Assembly: GCA_949295395.1 (NCBI GenBank)
Contig: CASFLB010000014.1
Coordinates: forward strand, 1-26,100
Direction: 5' to 3'
Length of the DNA: 26,100 nucleotides
Source of the DNA: an uncultured Pseudomonadota bacterium
GTDB taxonomy: Bacteria; Pseudomonadota; Alphaproteobacteria; RF32; CAG-239
Shown here one piece after another: positions 1-7,704 of this stretch (within the stretch, counting starts at the first letter, position 1; each line of letters opens with the position of its first letter). The notes beneath the pieces were generated by a model. It saw nothing but the letters and a program-made list of their open reading frames with translations. It made no database searches and was not told the DNA's origin. The position numbers were made by a program, and so were the translations under genes.

Positions 1-21
1 ACATTAATATAAGGTTAACAA

Positions 22-1275
22 ATGCATTTACAAGAGTTAAAGCAAAAATCTCCGAAAGAGTTATTAACTCGTGCGGAAGAACTCGGCATTGAAGATGCCT
101 CTTCCATGAGAGTCCAAGACCTCATCTTTGCTATTCTGAAAAAAATGGCATCTGATGACGAAATAATATACGGTGATGGAACAATTGAAGTTCTCCCTGA
201 TGGATTCGGCTTTTTAAGATCAACCGAATCAAATTATTTAGCCAGCCCTGACGACATATATGTTTCACCGGCACAAGTTAAAAAATTCGGCTTAAGAACA
301 GGGGATACGGTTGAAGGAGAAATCAGAGCGCCCAAAGATAACGAGCGTTATTTTGCTTTAACCAAAATCAATAAAATCAACTTTGATGATCCCGAAAAAT
401 CAAAACTCCGTGTCAATTTCGACAACTTAACGCCATTGTATCCGACCGAAAAATTAAACTTCGATATCATGTGCGGAGAAAAAGATTATACGACACGAGT
501 CATTGACTTAGTTGCTCCGCAAGGAAAAGGTCAACGCGGCTTAATTGTTGCCCCACCCCGTACCGGTAAAACCGTTATGTTGCAAAATATCGCGCACGCA
601 ATTGCCGCCAATCACCCTGAAATTTACCTCATGGTTTTGTTGATTGATGAACGTCCGGAAGAAGTAACGGATATGACTCGTTCGGTAAAAGGTGAAGTTA
701 TATCTTCAACATTTGATGAACCGGCAACTCGTCACGTTCAGGTTGCTGAAATGGTGGTTGAAAAAGCCAAGAGATTGGTTGAAAACAAAAAAGACGTTGT
801 CATTTTGCTCGATTCGATAACTCGTTTAGGTCGTGCTTATAACGCCGTTATTCCATCTTCAGGAAAAGTTTTAACCGGTGGTGTTGACGCTAACGCTCTC
901 CAACGTCCGAAGAGATTACTTGGAGCGGCAAGAAACGTCGAAGAAGGCGGTTCGTTAACCATAATCGCCACCGCTTTGATTGATACCGGTTCGCGCATGG
1001 ATGAAGTTATTTTTGAAGAATTCAAAGGTACCGGTAACTCTGAAATCATCTTGGATAGAAAGCTTGTTGATAAGCGTTTGTTCCCAACGATTGATATTAC
1101 ACGTTCCGGCACTCGTAAAGAAGAGCTTTTGGTTGATAAAAATACCTTGACCAAGATGTGGGTCTTGCGCCGTGTCTTAATGCAAATGGGCATGACCGAC
1201 GGCATGGAATTCTTGTTGGATAAGTTAAAAGTTTCAAAAGACAATAACGACTTTTTCAATAACATGAACAGCTAA
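22..1275 (+). CDS. rho: Transcription termination factor Rho
   Basis: ATP-dependent RNA helicase/translocase that ends transcription of untranslated RNA; acts as a cytoplasmic hexamer. The 417-residue length is normal for the family. Visible in order: an N-terminal helical domain, the cold-shock-like RNA-binding stretch with DGFGFLR (about residues 60-66), Walker A APPRTGKT (177-184), Walker B ILLDS with Asp264, and the Q/R-loop region GGVDANALQRPKR. The ATG is supported by AAGG at 11-14, 7 bases upstream. Rho heads the rho-mnmE-mnmG-rsmG-parAB block that is conserved in alphaproteobacteria near the origin. A double hairpin follows the stop. Its promoter lies outside the window or in the first 20 bases, so Rho autoregulation cannot be judged. 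Confidence 0.98.
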   Translation: MHLQELKQKSPKELLTRAEELGIEDASSMRVQDLIFAILKKMASDDEIIYGDGTIEVLPDGFGFLRSTESNYLASPDDIYVSPAQVKKFGLRTGDTVEGEIRAPKDNERYFALTKINKINFDDPEKSKLRVNFDNLTPLYPTEKLNFDIMCGEKDYTTRVIDLVAPQGKGQRGLIVAPPRTGKTVMLQNIAHAIAANHPEIYLMVLLIDERPEEVTDMTRSVKGEVISSTFDEPATRHVQVAEMVVEKAKRLVENKKDVVILLDSITRLGRAYNAVIPSSGKVLTGGVDANALQRPKRLLGAARNVEEGGSLTIIATALIDTGSRMDEVIFEEFKGTGNSEIILDRKLVDKRLFPTIDITRSGTRKEELLVDKNTLTKMWVLRRVLMQMGMTDGMEFLLDKLKVSKDNNDFFNNMNS

Positions 1276-1277
1276 CA

Positions 1278-1340
1278 AAAAAAACCGAGCAATCGGGGTT
1301 TTTAATAAAAAAAGGCGCTTGAAAAACAAGCACCTTTTTT
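1278..1340. terminator. Double hairpin terminator between rho and a convergent gene
   Basis: Two hairpins lie back to back. The first (1278-1303) has CCGA/TCGG around a GCAA loop with flanking A and T runs. The second (1308-1340) pairs GCTTG 1317-1321 with CAAGC 1327-1331, then, past one C/A mismatch, GG with CC and A6 with T6. Both strands carry a T run after the second stem, so it can stop rho from the left and the minus-strand gene ending at 1343 from the right. Confidence 0.85.
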
Positions 1341-1342
1341 AG

Positions 1343-1978
1343 TCATTGCAAATGGTTCATCACAGCTGTTACCCAACTTCCCTGATTTGGATTAATTGTC
1401 AAAAGCTTAATAATCTTGACTTTGATATCAGGATAGGTATTCGTAAAACCGGCATTAGCGGTAAAGAACAAAACAGCACGTTCGCAGTTTGTGTCTTTGA
1501 TAACATCAAGATGCTTAGCCAAAGCTAAAACCATGGAATAATAGTTCATTGACTTTGTTTTTCTCACAAAATCAAGCACATATTCGCTTGATAAAATTGT
1601 GTAAATAGCGTCCCAGTTCCAATTAAACATATTAATAGAACTATATCCGCTGACATTAGTTTCCACATGAGCTTTAACAAAATCAAAAAACATATTTTCA
1701 CAGTTTTTCAAAATCTCAGGATGCTTGGCAATAAGATTGTAAAACAAATTTATTTCAGCATCAGGGTTTTTAATAAACTCTAAAAAACTACGCGGAAAGT
1801 CTTTGACAAACAACAGTTGGGCTTGATTGAGCATAACCACAGCCGATTGATGAATAACGGCCAAATAAGAACAATCTTCAGGTCTGACCATAGGAGGCAA
1901 GGCCTGTAAGGCTTCCTTTGACTTTTCCAAAGAGAGCGCGGCACTTTCATAAAAAGTAGCAATGTGATCAACGTTCAT
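1343..1978 (-). CDS. Hypothetical helical protein
   Basis: I do not recognise this 211-residue protein. It reads as soluble and mostly alpha-helical, with no signal peptide, no clear membrane segment and no catalytic motif I can name. It is rich in Asn, Phe, Tyr and Leu, with an aromatic stretch MFNWNWDAIY around the middle. It lies downstream of a HAD phosphatase on the same strand, with a 57-base AT-rich gap, so the two may be cotranscribed. The start is the ATG at 1976-1978; no strong Shine-Dalgarno sequence precedes it. Its length, open frame and placement against a bidirectional terminator argue that it is a real gene. Confidence 0.7.
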   Translation of the reverse strand: MNVDHIATFYESAALSLEKSKEALQALPPMVRPEDCSYLAVIHQSAVVMLNQAQLLFVKDFPRSFLEFIKNPDAEINLFYNLIAKHPEILKNCENMFFDFVKAHVETNVSGYSSINMFNWNWDAIYTILSSEYVLDFVRKTKSMNYYSMVLALAKHLDVIKDTNCERAVLFFTANAGFTNTYPDIKVKIIKLLTINPNQGSWVTAVMNHLQ

Positions 1979-2035
1979 ATAAAAATAATTTTAAGTTAAT
2001 AATAAAAATAAGCGAAAAGAAATCTATGCTCAAAC

Positions 2036-2713
2036 TTATTTCTTGTCAAATAAAAAGTTTTTAAGTTCGCTCATAGAATAAAAAATATGCTGAATTCCAA
2101 GTGCCTTAACTTTGTCTACATAGGCTTGATGCTGATAAATTTCGCTGCCTAAAAAAGCAACAACCGACATTTTAGCGCGAATTGCCGCGGTCATACCGGC
2201 AATAGAATCTTCAATCACAAGACAATCGTGTGGTTTTTCTCCCATTTTTTCAGCCGCATAAAGAAAAAGGTCAGGTTCAGGTTTTCCGCGTTTAACGCAG
2301 TCAACGGTGAAAATATGCTCGTCAGGAATAAGACCTCGGATGCCAATGACGTCTATTTTATGCATTGTTTTTGAGCGAATACCACCGGTTGCAATGCATT
2401 GTTTAAAAGTTTTATTTTTGAGAATATCAAGCACGCCGTCAAAAAGGTCAAGACCTTCCGTATCCATGGATTTCAAATCTATATCTAAAACATCAGCCCA
2501 AAACTTGTCATCAGTTTCATATCCCATTTTTTGAAGAATAACTTTTTTTGTGCTGTCGCTGGTTCCACCAAAATGACTATTTATTTCATCGAAAGAAAAA
2601 TTGAGTCCAAGGCGGTCTTTAAAATAGGCTTGGCGATTTTTAAGCCAAACTTTTTCTGAATCGGCAATCACACCATCAAAATCCCATATAAGTAACTTAA
2701 AATTATTAATCAT
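2036..2713 (-). CDS. HAD-superfamily phosphatase (Gph/PgmB-like), copy 1
   Basis: Haloacid dehalogenase-type hydrolase that probably removes phosphate from a small phosphorylated metabolite; the substrate cannot be read from sequence. All four HAD motifs are visible: nucleophile motif DFDGVIADSE (Asp11, Asp13), motif II Thr109 in CIATGG, motif III Lys144 in KRGKPEPD, and motif IV IEDS (Glu168, Asp169). Residues between motif I and II form the usual helical cap (subfamily I, as in phosphoglycolate phosphatase and beta-phosphoglucomutase). At 225 residues its length is normal. It is divergent from mnmE and has a paralogue on the other side of that gene (4309-5001), sharing the QCIATGG and GKPxPDLFLxAAEKMG stretches. 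Confidence 0.88.
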   Translation of the reverse strand: MINNFKLLIWDFDGVIADSEKVWLKNRQAYFKDRLGLNFSFDEINSHFGGTSDSTKKVILQKMGYETDDKFWADVLDIDLKSMDTEGLDLFDGVLDILKNKTFKQCIATGGIRSKTMHKIDVIGIRGLIPDEHIFTVDCVKRGKPEPDLFLYAAEKMGEKPHDCLVIEDSIAGMTAAIRAKMSVVAFLGSEIYQHQAYVDKVKALGIQHIFYSMSELKNFLFDKK

Positions 2714-2808
2714 AAAATTTACAACCTTTTCAAGAAAAATATCGACCTCGTCTAAAGCTCACAGAGAGGAATTTAACACATTCTATGACATCTTTATTAA
2801 CTTTCAAT

Positions 2809-2845
2809 AAAAAAGCGCTCTATGAGGCTAAAAAACGCCTTTTTT
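2809..2845. terminator. Terminator-like hairpin between HAD copy 1 and mnmE
   Basis: A run of six A (2809-2814) followed by GCG pairs with CGCC plus six T (2836-2845), with one bulged base. A shorter inner stem, AGGC 2825-2828 with GCCT 2837-2840, is the alternative. T runs are present on both strands. No gene obviously ends here because the flanking genes are divergent, so it may insulate them or act as a leader hairpin. Confidence 0.4.
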
Positions 2846-2898
2846 AAGACTTGCATAAAAGAACGAATTTTATTATACCAAAGAATAAGGAGAACAAA

Positions 2899-4242
2899 AT
2901 GGATAATAAAACAATTTATGCCTTGTCAACCGTCAGCGGCAAATCAGGCGTTGCCGTTATCAGAATTTCAGGCGACCATGCTTTGGAAGCCGTTCGATTG
3001 ATGACAAATATTAAAGACAAAGAAATAAAACCACGTTATGCCTATTACACCAAATTAAGAGACGTTAAAAACGCTCAAGTAATAGACAATGTTCTAATGT
3101 TATATTTCAAAGCGCCAAATTCTTTTACCGGCGAAGACATTGTTGAATTTCATACCCATGGTTCTCGAGCCGTTATTGCCAGCGTAATCAAAAATCTTGG
3201 AATGATAGAAGGCTTTCGCTTGGCAGAAGCCGGAGAGTTTTCCAAACGCGCCTTTTATAATAATAAAATGGATTTGACAGAGGCGGAAGGCTTGGCGGAT
3301 TTAATTGATGCCGAAACCGAAGCTCAGCAAAAATATGCCCTGCGCCAAATGGAAGGAAATTTAAAAAACATCTATGAAGAATGGCGTGCGGAGCTGGTAG
3401 AGATAGAAGCTTATCTTGAAGCTTTCATTGATTTTCCGGAAGAGGAAATACCGGATGATATTACCAAAAAAATCGAAAACAGTGTATTTAAACTTACAAA
3501 AGCGATTGAAGAACACTTGTCAGCCGACAAAATCGGAGAAAGATTAAGAGAGGGATTCCGCGTTGTTATTGTCGGCCGTCCAAACGCAGGAAAATCAAGT
3601 CTGCTTAATGCGATTGCCAAAAGAGATGTCGTGATTGTTTCAGACATTGCCGGCACAACGCGTGACGCCATAGATATTCACTTAGATTTAAAAGGATATC
3701 CGGTTATTATAACCGACACCGCCGGTATTCGAGAAACCGAAGAAGCTATTGAAAAGCAAGGGGTCGAGATTGCTTATAAAAAAATCCAAGACGCCGATAT
3801 GTTGATTGCGATATATGATGCTTCAACAGACAGTATTCAACTTTTTGATAATATTAAAAAGAGCTTCGATGGCAAAATTATCTATGTTGCAAATAAGTGC
3901 GATAAATTAAGTGCGGAAGAAAAGCAACAACAAGACAAAGAAGGTCGCATTTTAATTTCAGCCAAACATCATGATGGTATTGATAATCTGTTGAATAAAA
4001 TCAGCGAAGTTATTGCTGATAAATTTACTTCAAATTCAAATACGATTATCACCCGCGAGCGTTACCGCGAGGCCTTGAATGAATGTTTAGATAATTTAAA
4101 AACCTTTAGCTTGAATAAGGAAATTGAACTGAGTGCAGAAGATATTCGCCTCGCCGCCCGTGCGATTGGCAAAATTACCGGCCGCATAGAGGTTGAAGAA
4201 ATCTTGGATAAAATCTTCGGTAGCTTCTGTATCGGAAAATAA
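2899..4242 (+). CDS. mnmE: tRNA modification GTPase MnmE
   Basis: Works with MnmG to place the (carboxymethyl)aminomethyl group on C5 of wobble uridine 34 of certain tRNAs. Visible: N-terminal tetrahydrofolate-binding domain (TIYALST, SGVAVIRISG), helical domain, and the inserted G domain with GRPNAGKS (226-233), DIAGTTRD, DTAGIR and NKCD. The C-terminal CIGK is the family's catalytic Cys motif. I chose the ATG at 2899 because AAGGAG (2887-2892) lies 6 bases upstream; an upstream in-frame TTG at 2851 would add 16 unmatched residues. Length is 447 residues. One copy of the GTATTTAAA repeat lies inside the gene and three lie at and after its stop. Confidence 0.97.
   Translation: MDNKTIYALSTVSGKSGVAVIRISGDHALEAVRLMTNIKDKEIKPRYAYYTKLRDVKNAQVIDNVLMLYFKAPNSFTGEDIVEFHTHGSRAVIASVIKNLGMIEGFRLAEAGEFSKRAFYNNKMDLTEAEGLADLIDAETEAQQKYALRQMEGNLKNIYEEWRAELVEIEAYLEAFIDFPEEEIPDDITKKIENSVFKLTKAIEEHLSADKIGERLREGFRVVIVGRPNAGKSSLLNAIAKRDVVIVSDIAGTTRDAIDIHLDLKGYPVIITDTAGIRETEEAIEKQGVEIAYKKIQDADMLIAIYDASTDSIQLFDNIKKSFDGKIIYVANKCDKLSAEEKQQQDKEGRILISAKHHDGIDNLLNKISEVIADKFTSNSNTIITRERYREALNECLDNLKTFSLNKEIELSAEDIRLAARAIGKITGRIEVEEILDKIFGSFCIGK
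3479..3495 (+). repeat. GTATTTAAA repeat, copy 1 (in mnmE)
   Basis: ACAGTGTATTTAAACTT matches the ACACYGTATTTAAACTTT consensus with one clear mismatch. It is read in frame as Ser-Val-Phe-Lys-Leu, a different frame from the copies in rsmG. Confidence 0.7.
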
Positions 4243-4246
4243 ATAA

Positions 4247-4317
4247 ACACTGTATTTAAAAATAAAAACAATGTATTTAAACTTTATGTTTGTAAAAATA
4301 CACCGTATTTAAACTTT
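4247..4317 (+). repeat. Cluster of three GTATTTAAA repeats (copies 2-4)
   Basis: Three direct copies lie between convergent mnmE and HAD copy 2: ACACTGTATTTAAA (4247-4260), ACAATGTATTTAAACTTT (4268-4285) and ACACCGTATTTAAACTTT (4300-4317). The core G residues fall at 4252, 4273 and 4305, giving spacings of 21 and 32 bases, close to two and three helical turns. The last copy supplies the stop codon and final Val of the minus-strand HAD gene. Confidence 0.85.
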
Positions 4318-5001
4318 TTCAGATAAAGATTTTTTCTCATATTCATGAATAAGTGCTTCATGCAAATCTTCCATTGTTTCAAAAACATCATCAGCACCGG
4401 TTTTAATGCAGGTGTTATGATAAGCGTCATTATTATTAGCCTCGGCACCGATAAAAGCAAAAACTTTCATACCGGCACTTTTTCCGGCCTTAATTCCATC
4501 AACTGAATCCTCAACGACAATACAGTCTTGTATAGGATATCCCATTTTTTCAGCTGCTAAAAGAAACAAATCAGGCGCGGGTTTGCCATGTTGAACCATA
4601 TCAGCTGTAAAACAATTTTCCTTATTAAAATAACAATCAATTCCGACGGCATGATTTTTGGTATTGTTCTGATATGCCGTACCACCTGTTGCGATACATT
4701 GTGAGAAACGTGAATCCTTAAAAATCTCCTCAACCCCTTTTGTTAAGGTTAGAAGATTTTTCATGCCATAATCATGAAGTTTATTGAGCTTATCCTTAAA
4801 ACCATCATCAATTTTAAGATTCGGAAAATATTTCTCAAGACGAGCCGCTTTATCTTTTTCTGAAATTCCTATGAGCAAATTTCTTTTTTCTTGTTCGCTA
4901 AGAATTATATTTTTCTCGCTTTTTAACAGCTTTGCCCAGTTATTCGCCCAAATACCGTCGCTGTCACAAATAACCCCGTCAAAATCCCAAATAACCAGCA
5001 T
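4309..5001 (-). CDS. HAD-superfamily phosphatase (Gph/PgmB-like), copy 2
   Basis: Second HAD phosphatase, probably acting on a small phosphate ester; substrate unknown. From the chosen start the protein is 230 residues: DFDGVICDSD (Asp6, Asp8), Thr105 in CIATGG, Lys140 in HGKPAPD, and VEDS (Glu164, Asp165). I chose the ATG at 4999-5001 because AGGAG (5012-5016 on the opposite strand) sits about 10 bases upstream; an in-frame TTG at 5010 would overlap that site too closely. It is convergent with mnmE and divergent from mnmG. Its last codons lie within a GTATTTAAA repeat, and another copy (5073-5089) lies upstream of its start, so the gene is bracketed by direct repeats. Confidence 0.88.
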   Translation of the reverse strand: MLVIWDFDGVICDSDGIWANNWAKLLKSEKNIILSEQEKRNLLIGISEKDKAARLEKYFPNLKIDDGFKDKLNKLHDYGMKNLLTLTKGVEEIFKDSRFSQCIATGGTAYQNNTKNHAVGIDCYFNKENCFTADMVQHGKPAPDLFLLAAEKMGYPIQDCIVVEDSVDGIKAGKSAGMKVFAFIGAEANNNDAYHNTCIKTGADDVFETMEDLHEALIHEYEKKSLSEKV

Positions 5002-5072
5002 GATAAGCAATCTCCTTTTTTAATATAAAGTTAGCATGATTTTATTAATATAAGATTATAACAACAAGAAAG

Positions 5073-5089
5073 ACACTGTATTTAAACTT
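5073..5089 (+). repeat. GTATTTAAA repeat, copy 5 (intergenic)
   Basis: ACACTGTATTTAAACTT lies in the AT-rich gap between HAD copy 2 and mnmG, in the same orientation as all other copies. Confidence 0.85.
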
Positions 5090-5123
5090 AAAACATATTT
5101 TTCATATAAAAAATCATAAAAAA

Positions 5124-5141
5124 TAAAGGCTTGAGCCTTTA
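5124..5141 (-). terminator. Hairpin in the HAD copy 2 / mnmG gap
   Basis: TAAAGGC (5124-5130) pairs perfectly with GCCTTTA (5135-5141) across a 4-base loop. On the minus strand the stem is followed by a T-rich run (ATTTTTTAT), so it looks like a minus-strand terminator or leader hairpin upstream of the HAD gene. On the plus strand it has no T run. Confidence 0.4.
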
Positions 5142-5207
5142 AAATACTTGCCAAAAGCCACAAACTGTTGTAGTCAATAATCAAACTTAAATTTAAGGCA
5201 ATCAGAA

Positions 5208-7052
5208 ATGAAGAACTACGATGTAATTGTTGTCGGCGGAGGACACGCCGGATGTGAAACTTGTGCCGCAGCCGCCAGAATGGGCGCGAAGACAGCTCTT
5301 GTCACTCATAAAATTTCAACGATTGGAGAGATGTCTTGCAATCCAGCTATTGGCGGATTAGGAAAAGGACATCTTGTCCGTGAGATTGATGCGCTTGATG
5401 GATTAATGGGGCGTGTGATTGATAAAGCTGGTATCCAGTTTCGTATGTTGAATGCCTCTAAGGGGCCGGCAGTCCGTGGACCAAGAGCACAAGCTGATAG
5501 AGAATTATATCGTAAATATATGCTTGAAGCTTTGCAAAATCAGGAAAATTTAAAAATCATTGAGGCCGCAGCTGAAGGCTTGATAATTGATAAAGACAAG
5601 GTTAAGGGCGTAATCTTGGCCAATGGTGAAAAGATAGAAGCTAAAGCTGTTATTTTAACATCAGGTACATTTTTAAACGGCGTTATGTTTACCGGACATC
5701 AAGCAACGGTCGGCGGCCGAGTTGGTGAAATTTCTTGTGCTGGAATAACACCGTATTTAAACAGTTTGGGACTAAAAGTCGGCCGTTTGAAAACCGGAAC
5801 CCCTGCCCGTTTGAATGGCAAAACTATTAATTGGGATATCTTGCCCAAACAAGCCGGTGATGATAATCCCGTTCCTTTTTCTTTTCTGACAACCTCCCTA
5901 CCCCAACGCCAGATTGAATGCGGTGTAACGAGAACAAATGAAAAGACGCATAAGATAATCCGTGATAATTTTGAAAAATGCGCGTTGTTTTCGGGGTTGA
6001 TAAAAGGCATCGGCCCACGCTATTGCCCGAGCATTGAAGATAAGCTGGTAAAATTCCCGGACCGTGACAGTCATCAAATCTTTTTGGAGCCGGAAGGTTA
6101 TAACACGGATGTTGTCTATCCGAACGGGATCTCAACATCGTTACCGGCCGATGTTCAGGAACAATTTATCCATACCATGGAAGGCTTAGAAAATGTCGAA
6201 ATTTTGCGCTATGCTTATGCTATTGAGTATGACTACGTTGATCCTCAAGAATTGAATAATAAACTAGAGGTCAAAAAAGCTTCGGGACTGTTCTTGGCCG
6301 GTCAAATTAACGGCACAACCGGCTATGAGGAAGCCGCTGCTCAAGGTTTGGTTGCTGGTATAAACGCCGCTCTTTCGGCTTTAGGCAGAAACGAGAGTTT
6401 TACGATAGACCGTAGCGAAGGTTATATCGGTGTTATGATTGATGATTTAATCACCAAAGGTGTTGATGAACCATATCGTATGTTTACTTCTCGTTCGGAA
6501 TATCGCTTGTTACTTCGCGCGGATAACGCTGATTTGCGTTTGACGGAAAAAGGACATGAAATCGGTGTTGTCGGTGAAGAAAGATACGGTGTATTTAAAG
6601 CTAAAAAAGAGCAACTTGATAAATACAGGGAACAATTAAACAGCCTTCAAACCAAATATTCGGTACTTGATTCTTTAGGAATAAAAGTCAAACAAGATGG
6701 CACCAAGAGAACCGCCTTTAATCTGATGTCATATGAAAATGTTTCACGTGAAACAATCAATACAATTTGGCCTGAATTAAAATCCATGCCGGATAATATT
6801 TTTGAACAACTGGATATTGAGGCGCGTTATTCTGGCTATATCAAAAGACAAGAAGTCGATATCGAATTGTTCAAAAAAGATGAGAAATTAAAAATAAGAG
6901 AAGATATTGACTATAGCAAAATCGGAGGCCTGTCGCGCGAAATGGTTCAAAAATTATCAAAAGTCAAACCATCGACAATTGGCGAAGCTTCACGTATCCC
7001 TGGAGTAACACCGGCAGCAATAACCGCTATCCTTGGATATATCAAACATTAA
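5208..7052 (+). CDS. mnmG: tRNA uridine-5-carboxymethylaminomethyl modification enzyme MnmG
   Basis: FAD- and NADH-dependent partner of MnmE in wobble U34 modification. The 614-residue protein shows the N-terminal FAD-binding GGGHAGCE (10-17), the family signatures GGLGKGHLVREIDALDG and KGPAVRGPRAQADR, the conserved RYCPSIEDK with its catalytic-region Cys, and a C-terminal helical domain ending in IPGVTPAAITAILGYIK. The start ATG has AAGG (5195-5198) 9 bases upstream. Unusually, the C-terminal coding region holds a perfect parS site (6740-6755, residues 511-516). Two GTATTTAAA repeats also lie inside (5748-5762, and a weaker one at 6586-6599). Confidence 0.98.
   Translation: MKNYDVIVVGGGHAGCETCAAAARMGAKTALVTHKISTIGEMSCNPAIGGLGKGHLVREIDALDGLMGRVIDKAGIQFRMLNASKGPAVRGPRAQADRELYRKYMLEALQNQENLKIIEAAAEGLIIDKDKVKGVILANGEKIEAKAVILTSGTFLNGVMFTGHQATVGGRVGEISCAGITPYLNSLGLKVGRLKTGTPARLNGKTINWDILPKQAGDDNPVPFSFLTTSLPQRQIECGVTRTNEKTHKIIRDNFEKCALFSGLIKGIGPRYCPSIEDKLVKFPDRDSHQIFLEPEGYNTDVVYPNGISTSLPADVQEQFIHTMEGLENVEILRYAYAIEYDYVDPQELNNKLEVKKASGLFLAGQINGTTGYEEAAAQGLVAGINAALSALGRNESFTIDRSEGYIGVMIDDLITKGVDEPYRMFTSRSEYRLLLRADNADLRLTEKGHEIGVVGEERYGVFKAKKEQLDKYREQLNSLQTKYSVLDSLGIKVKQDGTKRTAFNLMSYENVSRETINTIWPELKSMPDNIFEQLDIEARYSGYIKRQEVDIELFKKDEKLKIREDIDYSKIGGLSREMVQKLSKVKPSTIGEASRIPGVTPAAITAILGYIKH
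5748..5762 (+). repeat. GTATTTAAA repeat, copy 6 (in mnmG)
   Basis: ACACCGTATTTAAAC, read in frame as Thr-Pro-Tyr-Leu-Asn. It matches the first 15 bases of the consensus exactly, after which the match is lost. Confidence 0.75.
6586..6599 (+). repeat. GTATTTAAA repeat, copy 7 (weak, in mnmG)
   Basis: ACGGTGTATTTAAA keeps the nine-base core but differs in the left flank and continues as GCT. It is read as Gly-Val-Phe-Lys, a different frame from copy 6. It could be chance. Confidence 0.45.
6740..6755. promoter_or_regulatory. parS: parS centromere site inside mnmG
   Basis: TGTTTCACGTGAAACA is a perfect 16-base palindrome identical to the widely conserved chromosomal parS sequence. ParB loads on parS and spreads as a CTP-dependent clamp; ParA then moves the complex. 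It lies about 2.5 kb upstream of parA and is read as Val-Ser-Arg-Glu-Thr in mnmG. I found no second perfect site in the window. Confidence 0.95.
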
Positions 7053-7070
7053 ACACTGTATTTAAACTTT
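7053..7070 (+). repeat. GTATTTAAA repeat, copy 8 (intergenic)
   Basis: ACACTGTATTTAAACTTT fits the full consensus and starts directly after the mnmG stop, filling most of the gap to the HD-domain gene. Confidence 0.85.
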
Positions 7071-7080
7071 GGAAAACATT

Positions 7081-7698
7081 ATGAGCTGCTACCCAAACAG
7101 AGAACAGGCCTTATCAATTTGGCAAGAAGGATTAAATTTCAGAATCACAAACTATGGTTTTGATGTTGCCGACGAATATGTTTTTCATACCAAAGGAATT
7201 GCCGAAAGCTGTGAGATAATTGCAAAGCAAATTGCAAGTCTAAATGCAGAAAAGGCCTATGTACTCGGGCTACTCCATGATTACGGTAAAAAATATCCTG
7301 AAAAAGAATTAGGCGGTTTTCATGGCCGCTATGGTTATGATGAAATGATGCAAATGGGTTTTCCTGATGTCGCTCGTGTCTGTTTAACTCATAGCTTCTA
7401 CGCTTCAGATTTTAACAAAGACGATTATAAAAATTATTCTTCAAAAGATTTAGATTGGGCGCAAGATAAGTTGAAGAACATTATTTTTGATGACTATGAT
7501 AAATTAGTCCAACTGTGCGATATGTTTTTTGAAGGACGAAATAAAGTAACCTTTGAAAAAAGATTCGAAGGCATTATGAAACGTCATAATCTTAGTTTTG
7601 ATAATATTAAAAATTTATATCATCACGCTGAAGAAAATAAAAAATATTTTGATAATAAATGCGGAACAGATATTTATAAATTATTAGGCATTTTATGA
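7081..7698 (+). CDS. HD-domain hydrolase
   Basis: Probable metal-dependent phosphohydrolase of the HD superfamily; the substrate (nucleotide or other phosphate ester) is not evident. From the chosen start it has 205 residues with the sequence LLHDYGKK (His66-Asp67), an upstream His in FHTKG and a downstream LTHS. I prefer the ATG at 7081, with GGA 7 bases upstream, over the in-frame TTG at 7069, which lies at the end of a GTATTTAAA repeat and has no ribosome-binding site. The stop overlaps an ATG at 7695, but the next gene more likely starts at 7725. With the PHP gene it interrupts the usual mnmG-rsmG adjacency. Confidence 0.85.
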   Translation: MSCYPNREQALSIWQEGLNFRITNYGFDVADEYVFHTKGIAESCEIIAKQIASLNAEKAYVLGLLHDYGKKYPEKELGGFHGRYGYDEMMQMGFPDVARVCLTHSFYASDFNKDDYKNYSSKDLDWAQDKLKNIIFDDYDKLVQLCDMFFEGRNKVTFEKRFEGIMKRHNLSFDNIKNLYHHAEENKKYFDNKCGTDIYKLLGIL

Positions 7699-7704
7699 TA
7701 TACC

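Noticed and set aside
1979..2035. Hairpin terminator after HAD copy 1 on the minus strand
   Set aside because: An AAGAAAT/ATTTCTT stem exists but is all A/T except for one G-C pair, with a long loop; too weak to call.
2851..2898. Upstream TTG start for mnmE adding 16 residues
   Set aside because: The added residues match no MnmE N-terminus, and AAGGAG is correctly spaced for the ATG at 2899.
4247..4317. CRISPR array or transposon end repeats
   Set aside because: Repeats are short and irregularly spaced over 5.5 kb, many lie in genes, and there are no cas or transposase genes.
5002..5207. DnaA-box cluster upstream of mnmG
   Set aside because: No convincing match to TTATNCACA or its complement was found.
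5699..6138. Long minus-strand frames inside mnmG
   Set aside because: They lie opposite a well conserved gene, resemble no protein and have no ribosome-binding site.
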